Of a stretch of 64,000 nt of DNA, positions 1 through 7,406 are shown one piece after another. The stretch covers positions 62,001 through 126,000 of the forward strand of contig NZ_LBIO01000043.1 of assembly GCF_001280505.1 (NCBI RefSeq), in the 5' to 3' direction. This DNA comes from Mangrovimonas sp. TPBH4 (GTDB taxonomy: Bacteria; Bacteroidota; Bacteroidia; Flavobacteriales; Flavobacteriaceae). The translations under genes were made by a program, and so were the position numbers. The notes under the pieces are model-generated. The model had not been told where the DNA came from. It did no database searches and saw only the letters and a list, made by a program, of their open reading frames with translations. Numbering within the stretch: the stretch's first letter is position 1; each line of letters opens with the position of its first letter.

Positions 1-648
1 CGCAGCTACATAAACGCCGTTAGCCACTGCATGTCCTTTCATGACATTCATCCAAGCACCATATTGGTTTTCTCCATATTCCATTTTTTCATGGGGATGC
101 CAGCCAATAGCTGTTGGATAAAATAGCACTTCAGCACCTTTAAGAGCGGTAAGCCGTGCTGCCTCAGGATACCATTGATCCCAACAGATAAGCGTACCAA
201 TATTTCCTTTTTTTGTGGGATTGTTTTTAAACCCTAAATCTCCCGGGGTAAAATAAAACTTCTCATAAAAATGAGGATCATCTGGAATGTGCATTTTACG
301 GTATAATCCGGCTTCGGTACCATCAGTATCGATAATATAAGCACTGTTGTGATAAATCCCCGCCATGCGCTTTTCAAAAAACGGGACCACAATCACCACG
401 CCTAATTTCTTGGCCAACTCACTAAACGCAGTAAACGACGTGCTGTAAAGAGGTTCTGCCAAAGTAAAATTATCGGTATCTTCAGTTTGACAGAAATAAT
501 GGCTACTATAAAGCTCTGGCAAACAAATGACTTCAGCTCCTTGTTTAGCAGCTTTTTCCACCCAACTAAGACACTTTTTAAGATTGTTTTCAGCTACGTC
601 ATTTAGGTTAAGCTGAACTACCGCAATGGTATATTTTTTATTGGACAT
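1..648 (-). CDS. aguB: N-carbamoylputrescine amidase (nitrilase family), 3' end cut by window edge
   Basis: Carbon-nitrogen hydrolase that releases ammonia and CO2 from N-carbamoylputrescine in the arginine-to-putrescine route; cytosolic. The visible 216 residues begin MSNKKYTIAVVQLNL and carry the nitrilase triad: Glu45 in CLPELY, Lys118 in YRKMHIP and Cys155 in LICWDQWYPEAAR. The WDQWYPEAAR context and the later GWHPHEKMEYG stretch are typical of the AguB subfamily. The start is the ATG complementary to 646-648; an AT-rich gap precedes it. The C-terminal part (roughly a quarter) lies left of the window, so its operon partner, usually agmatine deiminase, cannot be checked here. Confidence 0.9.
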   Translation of the reverse strand, partial: MSNKKYTIAVVQLNLNDVAENNLKKCLSWVEKAAKQGAEVICLPELYSSHYFCQTEDTDNFTLAEPLYSTSFTAFSELAKKLGVVIVVPFFEKRMAGIYHNSAYIIDTDGTEAGLYRKMHIPDDPHFYEKFYFTPGDLGFKNNPTKKGNIGTLICWDQWYPEAARLTALKGAEVLFYPTAIGWHPHEKMEYGENQYGAWMNVMKGHAVANGVYVAA

Positions 649-961
649 ATTACGATAATTAAAGGCTGTAAAATTACTTATTTTTTGGATTAAAGTTTAA
701 AAAAAACTCTATTCCCACAATCCTAATGAAACCATTTCAGTTTCCACAACACATTTTTAAACGCCCATCTATCAACAACTTACAGAAAAGTGAAAATTCA
801 AATCTCTACGAAATATTCATTTATTTCGATAAACTGCAGAGCCTAAACATTTTAACTGATAAAAATGTTCCTACAACAAACAATTTTGTGGTTACGTGTT
901 TCATTTGCTACCTTTTTTATAGAAATATAAGGTTACTCAAATCTTATTAAAACCTAAAAAT
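649..961. other. intergenic stretch, no convincing gene
   Basis: AT-rich spacer between the amidase start and the small ORF at 962. An open frame at 726-950 encodes 74 residues with no recognisable domain, signal or family and a composition like translated non-coding DNA, so I do not call it. No clear flavobacterial promoter (TTTG-N19-TAnnTTTG) was found. Confidence 0.4.
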
Positions 962-1234
962 ATGGATACAAATCTTTCTTTGTTCAATCAAATTAACAGT
1001 ATATCATATTGGTTACTAATAGAAAGTAACTATAAGAGCTCCATTATTTTAGACTCTGAAAAAGACACCTATTATGTAAACATTAAAAAGGGGAACCAAG
1101 CTTTATACACCTATTGCATTAATCATTTTAGTAAGAAGAATAAGAACTTTTTAAAGTTTGAACTCATAGGTATCGTAAACAGTCTATTGCACATTAAACA
1201 AACAGTTACCGAGAAACAGCGCTACAGCGCCTAG
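962..1234 (+). CDS. small hypothetical protein, 90 aa
   Basis: I do not recognise this protein. It has no signal peptide or membrane helix, mixes charged and aromatic residues as a small soluble globular protein would, and has a Lys-rich centre. Support for its being real is contextual: the frame is preceded by an A-rich leader (TAAAAACCTAAAAAT before ATG), as is common in Flavobacteria, and it ends 20 bp before a strong rightward intrinsic terminator at 1255-1295. That terminator needs a rightward transcript, and this is the only substantial rightward frame before it. It converges on the cyclase/effector operon. Confidence 0.45.
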   Translation: MDTNLSLFNQINSISYWLLIESNYKSSIILDSEKDTYYVNIKKGNQALYTYCINHFSKKNKNFLKFELIGIVNSLLHIKQTVTEKQRYSA

Positions 1235-1254
1235 ATCAACCAAAGTTTATGAAG

Positions 1255-1295
1255 ACAGCCTCCTAATACAATAGAATTAGGAGGCTGTTAACTTT
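1255..1295 (+). terminator. intrinsic terminator after the small ORF
   Basis: Perfect 13-bp stem, ACAGCCTCCTAAT (1255-1267) with ATTAGGAGGCTGT (1276-1288), 8-nt loop, followed by TAACTTTTAT. The trailing T-rich side is on the + strand; the other side lacks a U tract, so the main direction is rightward, though it could also stop the convergent operon ending at 1353. Confidence 0.7.
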
Positions 1296-1352
1296 TATAA
1301 AAATTTTACATAAGAACGGATTAATGCCAATAAATCCAATCGTTACAGCTAC

Positions 1353-1865
1353 TTAGAATAATGTAAATATCCAATAGATGACAACGAGAATTGCGAACAC
1401 AAAACTAATAGCAAAGTATTTAATAGAGCTATGGACACATCTAAATTTCCCATCAATAATCTTGCTCTCGGCATGGATTTGCTGCCCCAATTGTTCGTAT
1501 AATTTTTGTTCGCTTCCGCAGATTTCTATTAAATGTTGGGTGTATTCTTCTATAGAACCAAATTTGTAAACCGCATCACTAAAGAAAAATACATTCTTCT
1601 CGTAACTGCGTTCTATTTGAGGCTTAAAACATTTAAAACAATAAAAAATGGACAGCAGCACAAAAAACATCCAACAGATAATCCCTATTTTAGGGAATAT
1701 ACCATCTTCAAACAATTCCGATAGCGTTTTTATTCGATCTACAAATATTCCCAAAATCAAACTGTGGAAAGAAAACACCACACCAGCCTTTAATTCTGAG
1801 GCGCGGATTAGCTTTTCCAATCGTTCCAACTGTTCCCAATAATTGTTAGGATCCTGAATTGCCAT
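1353..1865 (-). CDS. membrane protein resembling the Pycsar effector family (PycTM / former DUF5706)
   Basis: 170-residue membrane protein with an amphipathic N-terminal helix (about 8-30, LERLEKLIRASELKAG), a hydrophobic segment at about 28-45, a second at about 58-80 (IGIICWMFFVLLSIFYCF), a central soluble part of about 65 residues, and a third helix at about 148-170 preceded by a K(Y/F)-containing helix (KIIDGKFRCVHSSIKY). This order matches my memory of the membrane effectors of Pycsar anti-phage systems, which bind a cyclic nucleotide made by a partner cyclase and damage the inner membrane. It overlaps the upstream cyclase by 20 bp, implying translational coupling. Family assignment is by eye; a plain small membrane partner of a cAMP cyclase is the alternative. 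Confidence 0.65.
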   Translation of the reverse strand: MAIQDPNNYWEQLERLEKLIRASELKAGVVFSFHSLILGIFVDRIKTLSELFEDGIFPKIGIICWMFFVLLSIFYCFKCFKPQIERSYEKNVFFFSDAVYKFGSIEEYTQHLIEICGSEQKLYEQLGQQIHAESKIIDGKFRCVHSSIKYFAISFVFAILVVIYWIFTLF

Positions 1866-3708
1866 ATGCTATCGATTTAATTGGTTGCTTTGCATCATCG
1901 TTGGGATGTGTCACAAAATACATTTTCATCATCCCTTTATTTTTCACATCTATTTCTCCTCTATACTCGCACTCAAATTCATCTTGAATTAATTGATGTG
2001 TGATAGCCGAAATATTGATCCTGCCTTCTTCTGAATTGGATTCCATCCTAGAAGCGATATTCACGGTATCACCCCATACATCATAGGCAAATTTCTTCCT
2101 CCCTACCACGCCTGCCACCACAGACCCTGTATGAATCCCTACCCGAATGATAAAATTCTTTTCAGTATGTTGATTTTTACTGATTTCTTCCACAAAAGTT
2201 ACGATTTCAATGGCAGCTTTCACAATTTTTTTGGCATGGTCTTCAATTTCAAAAGGAAGACCACCTACGCACATGTAGGCATCCCCTATGGTCTTAATCT
2301 TCTCAAGTCCATACCGTTCGATAATCTCATCGAACTTTGAAAAATAGAAATCTACTGCTTCCACCAAAGCCTCTGGCGTCAAGTTTTCAGAATACTTTGT
2401 GAAGCCCACAAAATCCGTAAAGAGAACGGAAACCGAATCGAATCTATGTGATGTTACTTTACCATGTTCCTTGAGTTCCTTAGCGGTTTCTTCCGGTAGA
2501 ATATTTAACAATAATTGATCGGAGCGTTGTTTTTCCTTCTCAATAATGCGTTTCGTTTTTTGGATGAAAGCATTTCTTCTAAAAAGCCCAACTGCCAAAA
2601 GACCAATTAAAAACAGAGCAATGGTAGTGGCAATAACAATGATTTTTTGAGTCCTTTTTTGTTGATTGAGCAGATCGACCTCCAGCTGCTTTTGGGCAAC
2701 TTCAAAATCTGTACGCAAATCGGCCATATCCTGTACCTTTTGGATGTTGTTCAAACTATCCCGATACGCTACATGACTCTTATAAAAAGTATAAGCACTA
2801 TCAATATCCCCCTGATGTTCCTTCAATTGGGAAATCAACAAATAGGCATCACTCATTTGTTCTTTAAGCCCATATTCCTTTGCCAAATCAAGACTTTGCT
2901 GAGCAAATTGCTGTGCCGTATCCATATCACCATGGGTCTCATAAATCTGGGACATATAGGTGAGATACACGGAAATGGGATAATAATCTTCTAAATCTTT
3001 TAAAATAAGTATGGCTTGATTTATATGCGCTTTCGCCTCTTCATGCCTACCCAAACTGGCATAGACCATCCCTAAGTTTCCATAATTATAAGCCATCCCA
3101 ATGGGATGGTCCACTTTTTGAAAAATATCCCTAGAATTTTCAAAATATTGAAGTGCTTTATCGTAATCCTTGATATTAAAAAACTCATCACCGGCATTCA
3201 ACAGTGCCGTTGCCAACTTGATAGTGTCCTTTGTTCTTTTTAGAACGGCTATTCCCTCATCATAATACTTTAGAGCATTGTCTGAATTTTCCATAATAGA
3301 ATAAACATCTGCAATGGAAATCAACACTCCGCCCTCTCCTTTTACATCCTTCAATTCTTTGGCTAGGTTTAGACTAAGGAAATAGGCCTCCAAAGCTTCC
3401 ACATTTTTTCCTAAATCCCTTAAAGCATTACCTTTTTGCAAATATCCACTGTGAACATAGTTTAAAGAATCAAGTAACCTGGCTTTGGCCAACAAGAGCT
3501 CTGCATATTCCAATTTACTACTGGGCTGTACTTGGTTTTCTGCAATATCCTTAATGAGCTGCAACTCGTTTTTAGGATCGGATTTTAATCTGTATAATTG
3601 CACAAGACTGTCTGCAATTTTTTGGTTTTGAGCAACACCAAAATTTATTAACAAACAAAATAACCCTATTACGAAATAGGGTTTTCTCCTGAAATCATAC
3701 ATTAGCAA
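1846..3708 (-). CDS. periplasmic-TPR, transmembrane class III nucleotidyl cyclase
   Basis: Makes a 3',5'-cyclic nucleotide. Order of parts: N-terminal signal/anchor (FVIGLFCLLINFGVA, about 11-26), TPR-like helical repeats from about 40 to 345 including YGNLGMVYASLGRHEEA, a transmembrane helix at about 355-375 (IIVIATTIALFLIGLLAVGLF), a signalling linker with LLLNILPEETAKEL, and the class III catalytic domain from about 425 to 600. Both metal aspartates are present (Asp432 in LFTDFVGF, Asp476 in TIGDAYM), as is the VNIASRME motif. The purine-reading pair is Lys472 and Asp543 (YDVWGD), the adenylate cyclase signature, so cAMP is the predicted product. The TPR domain should lie in the periplasm and act as sensor. 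It is the middle gene of a three-gene operon. Confidence 0.85.
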   Translation of the reverse strand: MLMYDFRRKPYFVIGLFCLLINFGVAQNQKIADSLVQLYRLKSDPKNELQLIKDIAENQVQPSSKLEYAELLLAKARLLDSLNYVHSGYLQKGNALRDLGKNVEALEAYFLSLNLAKELKDVKGEGGVLISIADVYSIMENSDNALKYYDEGIAVLKRTKDTIKLATALLNAGDEFFNIKDYDKALQYFENSRDIFQKVDHPIGMAYNYGNLGMVYASLGRHEEAKAHINQAILILKDLEDYYPISVYLTYMSQIYETHGDMDTAQQFAQQSLDLAKEYGLKEQMSDAYLLISQLKEHQGDIDSAYTFYKSHVAYRDSLNNIQKVQDMADLRTDFEVAQKQLEVDLLNQQKRTQKIIVIATTIALFLIGLLAVGLFRRNAFIQKTKRIIEKEKQRSDQLLLNILPEETAKELKEHGKVTSHRFDSVSVLFTDFVGFTKYSENLTPEALVEAVDFYFSKFDEIIERYGLEKIKTIGDAYMCVGGLPFEIEDHAKKIVKAAIEIVTFVEEISKNQHTEKNFIIRVGIHTGSVVAGVVGRKKFAYDVWGDTVNIASRMESNSEEGRINISAITHQLIQDEFECEYRGEIDVKNKGMMKMYFVTHPNDDAKQPIKSIAYGNSGS

Positions 3709-3715
3709 ACCGTTC

Positions 3716-4093
3716 CTAATTATTTATTTTAAGCTTTGGGTCATCAGAATAGGTCGCTCCGTCTCCATCTATTGTAAATCCAATACTATAGGTTTCAACA
3801 GCCCCTTTTTTAGGAGAGATAGACACCACAGAACCCACGTAATTCCCCGAAGCATCCTTTGAAGGGTCCCCATTAAGAAGGTCATAATCTGAATCAGGCT
3901 TTTTTGTAATCCCCGTCAAACTGTTTATGCCACTGCTATAATCAGGAACCCAGGTAATGGTATCACCAGTAGATACTTCGGTAGTTAAATTATCGTTTCC
4001 GGGGTCATCGCCTAGAGAATCTTTCAGTTTAAGTTTTGGAGGGTTTGAGCTGGAGTTTTTGAGGCTTACTGTAATAATAATGGCATTACTCAT
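3716..4093 (-). CDS. small Asp/Ser-rich beta protein of unknown function, first gene of cyclase operon
   Basis: 125 residues, not recognised. No signal peptide or membrane helix. The sequence alternates short hydrophobic beta stretches (IIITVSLKN, TITWV, YVGSVVSISP, TYSIGFTI) with Asp/Asn/Gly/Pro loops and ends DDPKLKIN, suggesting one beta-sandwich domain. It is rich in acidic residues and has no cysteine or obvious catalytic motif. It lies 7 bp upstream of the cyclase on the same strand, so it is probably co-transcribed; a perfect palindrome sits about 33 bp upstream of its start. A sensor ligand, a lid for the cyclase or a third immune component are all possible and none is shown by the sequence. 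Confidence 0.7.
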   Translation of the reverse strand: MSNAIIITVSLKNSSSNPPKLKLKDSLGDDPGNDNLTTEVSTGDTITWVPDYSSGINSLTGITKKPDSDYDLLNGDPSKDASGNYVGSVVSISPKKGAVETYSIGFTIDGDGATYSDDPKLKINN

Positions 4094-4125
4094 GATAACT
4101 ATATATTAATAAGATTAAAAATTGA

Positions 4126-4141
4126 ACTTTCTTAAGAAAGT
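4126..4141. promoter_or_regulatory. perfect 16-bp palindrome upstream of cyclase operon
   Basis: ACTTTCTTAAGAAAGT is fully self-complementary and centred about 40 bp upstream of the first gene of the operon. There is no loop and no U tract, so it looks like a dimeric repressor or activator site rather than a terminator. No regulator gene is adjacent in the window. Confidence 0.45.
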
Positions 4142-4279
4142 AGAACCATTACGAAGTTAATCTAAGAGTAAATATGTGGGCTTTCAATTATGCTATCTCA
4201 ATCAAAATCCTAAGTGAATAGATTAAATATACTACAATTGCCTGAATTAATCTAATTTATTTAATTCCTGAATCTTAAC

Positions 4280-4303
4280 AAAAAAGCCTCCCAAACAGGA
4301 GGC
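4280..4303 (-). terminator. intrinsic terminator upstream-facing, for S9 peptidase gene or opposing readthrough
   Basis: Read on the minus strand, GCCTCC (4303-4298) pairs with GGAGGC (4291-4286) around a 6-nt loop and is followed by TTTTTTG. It lies 18 bp past the stop of the S9 peptidase gene and insulates that gene from the cyclase operon downstream. Confidence 0.75.
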
Positions 4304-4320
4304 CTTTATCTTTTCTTTAT

Positions 4321-7095
4321 TTAATGCTCTAAAAGTTCATACCCCTGATCAATCCCTTTTTCAATGGCAGGCACTCCTTTTTCCATCCAAAGTGGTTTGG
4401 GAGCTCCTTTAAGGAAATAATCAAAGTACTGCGCCAACCTGATATTAAAATCTTTTTTGTTTTGGTATTTCTGTGGCCAATGTGGCTCACCTTCATAATT
4501 CAAAAACCATGATGGTTTCCCTAACCGTCTCAAGCTTACAAACAGCTCGATTCCTTGGTACCATGGCACATGTCCATCGGCATCATTATGCATAATCAGC
4601 AATGGCGTATGTACTTTATCAATATTAAAAATAGGGGAATTTTCAATGTAACGCCCTGGATACTGCCACGGTGTACCTCCTATTCTACTTTGCCCATGCT
4701 CATATTGAAACTGTCTGCTTAAACCGGTCCACCACCTGATTCCTCCATAAGCACTGATCATATTGGGGACAGGCGCTCCAGCCTCTGCTGCCTTAAACAT
4801 ATTTGTTTTGGTAACAAGATAAGCTATTTGATAGCCTCCCCAACTGTGGCCTTGAACCCCTATATTATCCTTATCTACAAAGCCTTTTTCAATTAAAGCA
4901 GTTACCCCAGGAAGCACACAATTAAATGCACTTTCTCCTGGATATCCTTCGCGATAAGTGACATCTGGATTAAAAATCAAATATCCTCTACTGGCATAAA
5001 AACTATAGTTGATTGTTGACCTACCGAACGAGGGTGTATGATGTTTGTGCAAGTTATTTGAACTTCGTTCATAGAAATTCACCAACATTGGATAGGTTTT
5101 GTTAGGATCGAAATTTTCTGGTTTCACCAACATTCCTGTCATAGGGATGCCACCCAATGAATTCCAATGTACCAATTCAATGGTTCCCCAATTATATTCT
5201 GATTGCTGAGGATTGGCATGACTCAAGCGAATATCGGTTTTAAAATCATCTTGCGTTAGTCTTATATCAGGAAACTCCTCAAAGGATTCCCTTGTAAACA
5301 CCATAGTATTGTTCTCTTTTGCCTTTCTTGGTTTCCCAAATTTATAGGGTCCATACGTTAGCTCCTGAAGTTCCTTTGTTTTTGGATTTAATTGAGCAAA
5401 TCCAGACGCCTTTGTCTCATCGTTGAAAACGGACAACAACCAAGTTTTTTTTACATCTAGGAAATCTTCGTCTTTATCCAATTTAAGATATCTATAAACC
5501 TTTTTAGACACTCTACCGTTGGTGAGTTTTGAACCTTTTCCCGTTTCTGGGTCAAACATCCATATGTCGTATCTGTCATATAGTACAAGGGCCTTGTCAT
5601 TCTTTGTCCAACCAGCACTTCCATAAGCAGTTGCGGGCGCCGGCACATCGTTTAATTCGTCTGCCAAAAGCAATCCTTTGGTCAAGTTTACTTTGGTTCC
5701 TTTTTTAATATTATATGCAAACCAAACACTATCAATTTCCTGGTAACCATAAACATAATTACCCTTGGGGCTCAACCTTGCAGAAGGAATGGCACTTAAA
5801 ATAGGTACTACTTCTCCATTTGTGGTATTCACTATAGCATAATCCTTTAAGCTCATTCCTGTCCATTGACTCTCCAATGTATAAGGTTGTGGGTTATTTG
5901 CTAAAGCCCAATTGGCATTGCCATGATCTGTGACAGTTACATTTGGAAAATTTTCTGTTGCCAATGGTACCACTTTCCCATGCTTTAGATCAAAAATAGT
6001 TGTATAGGATTTAATGCTGTCTTTCTTTAGGTCTAATTCCTGCACTGTATACAGTCGCGGTTCATCATAGGTCCAAACTTCAACATTCACTATTTCTTCT
6101 TCCAAAAGCGTTGTGTCCTTTATAACTGGAGGCTTTCTCAGCCCAAAAAACAATTTAGATTCATCCTTGGAAAATTCTAAATTTTCATAAGGAGACACCA
6201 AATACCCTTTTGGTGAATTTTCATTGCCCACTACTTTTTGAGCCAAAGGATCTCCTTCCTTCCAGACAAACAATTCATTAGGTCGTACCTGAACTTTGGT
6301 TGTATCTTGATCGGCAATAAACCCTAAATATTGACCAGTTTCACTAAAGCTTAAATGTGAATATGTCGCCGATTTAACTTCATGGACTTTACTTCTTTTT
6401 TTATTATCCAAATCGAGAACAAAAACACCTGCATTAAGATCGTTTTCATCACCTGTAGTAGTGTAAGCCAATCGCTTCCCAAATTTTGCAAAAGTGTAAT
6501 TGGTGACATATTTAAGCGTGTCACGATGGTTAGTTGTTAAATCCAACAAGACCACATGGAACCCATTTTTATCACAGACTTTTTTCTCCTTTATATCTGA
6601 AGCCGTCTTTGAAGCGTCTATTTCTTTTGATTTTTCATTTGCCTCATCCAATTCCAAGACCACAAAACCTCCCCACTCTTCAGGAATTTGATAGGATTTA
6701 ATATTTGCAAATTTTTCTAGTGTCCTTTTTTCTAAATTATAAATTGCCAAAGAATCATTAGGCATTGCTTTCTTCTCCACTTTTCTGCGCTTCATCTCTA
6801 ATATAGAATCTTTCCATGGGTGAACCTCAAACAATACATATTTGGAATCGTTGGTAAACTTTCCTTTTTGAGCATGTTCATGTTTTAAAACCAACTTTCC
6901 AGAATTATCCTTAAGCTCTATGGTTGCATCAGAATTCTCCACAGCAATATCATAGACCACATACTGTCCGTTAGGAGATATTTGGGTATTTTCAATAGTC
7001 TTCCATTTAGCAACATCAGAATGGTCCATCACTTTTTTCTGAGAAAACATGGAAATAGTCAACAAGCACAGTAGGCCAAAAATGTAAATTTTCAT
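4321..7095 (-). CDS. secreted S9-family (prolyl oligopeptidase-like) serine peptidase
   Basis: 924 residues, usual length for the Bacteroidota S9 group. A signal peptide (IFGLLCLLTISMFSQ) directs it to the periplasm. Residues about 25-650 form a beta-propeller-like domain with repeated WD40-like strands (SPNGQYVVYDIA, LSPKGNYVYGY). The C-terminal alpha/beta-hydrolase domain holds the nucleophile Ser751 in GHSWGGYQ, the acid in HNDADGHVPW and the His in GEPHWPQ, so all three catalytic residues are present. It probably cleaves short peptides for amino-acid nutrition. It is monocistronic, with a terminator after it and a TATCTTTG -7 box 20 bp upstream. Confidence 0.88.
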   Translation of the reverse strand: MKIYIFGLLCLLTISMFSQKKVMDHSDVAKWKTIENTQISPNGQYVVYDIAVENSDATIELKDNSGKLVLKHEHAQKGKFTNDSKYVLFEVHPWKDSILEMKRRKVEKKAMPNDSLAIYNLEKRTLEKFANIKSYQIPEEWGGFVVLELDEANEKSKEIDASKTASDIKEKKVCDKNGFHVVLLDLTTNHRDTLKYVTNYTFAKFGKRLAYTTTGDENDLNAGVFVLDLDNKKRSKVHEVKSATYSHLSFSETGQYLGFIADQDTTKVQVRPNELFVWKEGDPLAQKVVGNENSPKGYLVSPYENLEFSKDESKLFFGLRKPPVIKDTTLLEEEIVNVEVWTYDEPRLYTVQELDLKKDSIKSYTTIFDLKHGKVVPLATENFPNVTVTDHGNANWALANNPQPYTLESQWTGMSLKDYAIVNTTNGEVVPILSAIPSARLSPKGNYVYGYQEIDSVWFAYNIKKGTKVNLTKGLLLADELNDVPAPATAYGSAGWTKNDKALVLYDRYDIWMFDPETGKGSKLTNGRVSKKVYRYLKLDKDEDFLDVKKTWLLSVFNDETKASGFAQLNPKTKELQELTYGPYKFGKPRKAKENNTMVFTRESFEEFPDIRLTQDDFKTDIRLSHANPQQSEYNWGTIELVHWNSLGGIPMTGMLVKPENFDPNKTYPMLVNFYERSSNNLHKHHTPSFGRSTINYSFYASRGYLIFNPDVTYREGYPGESAFNCVLPGVTALIEKGFVDKDNIGVQGHSWGGYQIAYLVTKTNMFKAAEAGAPVPNMISAYGGIRWWTGLSRQFQYEHGQSRIGGTPWQYPGRYIENSPIFNIDKVHTPLLIMHNDADGHVPWYQGIELFVSLRRLGKPSWFLNYEGEPHWPQKYQNKKDFNIRLAQYFDYFLKGAPKPLWMEKGVPAIEKGIDQGYELLEH

Positions 7096-7114
7096 CGGGA
7101 AATTTTTAAAAAAG

Positions 7115-7122
7115 CAAAGATA
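7115..7122 (-). promoter_or_regulatory. -7 box (TATCTTTG) of the S9 peptidase promoter
   Basis: Exact match to the Bacteroidota -7 consensus TAnnTTTG on the minus strand, 20 bp before the start codon; the -33 region holds only a weak TTTC. Confidence 0.45.
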
Positions 7123-7254
7123 ATTAATTAGAAAAAAACATTTGAAAATACCAATTCATTTGTAAATCAAAAGATAACAATAACAGAATGGTAAAGAATG
7201 GTTTTAAGCCATTGTTGATTGTTTCCAAAATATATTATAAAGATCATTTTTTAT

Positions 7255-7289
7255 GGATTCTCAAAAATTGAGAATCCTTTATTTTTTTG
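7255..7289 (+). terminator. orphan intrinsic terminator between divergent genes
   Basis: GGATTCTCAA (7255-7264), AAA loop, TTGAGAATCC (7268-7277), then TTTATTTTTTTG: a 10-bp perfect stem with a strong rightward U tract. No gene ends here: the S9 gene starts leftward at 7095 and the LysM gene starts rightward at 7407. It implies a short transcript made within 7123-7290, either an unlisted small RNA or an attenuated leader of the LysM gene. A smaller hairpin (AATGG/CCATT, 7196-7212) lies upstream. Confidence 0.6.
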
Positions 7290-7406
7290 AAATGGAAACA
7301 TCTGATTGTTAATAAATTGTTGACAAGAACATCAAAAAGCTGACAGTTTAAGCCATTTTTTATTAATTTTATTTTTTAATCAAAGCCACAAATAATAGAC
7401 CTTTTC

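Noticed and set aside
726..950. Rightward 74-codon frame in the first intergenic region
   Set aside because: No family, signal, promoter or terminator; composition like translated non-coding DNA.
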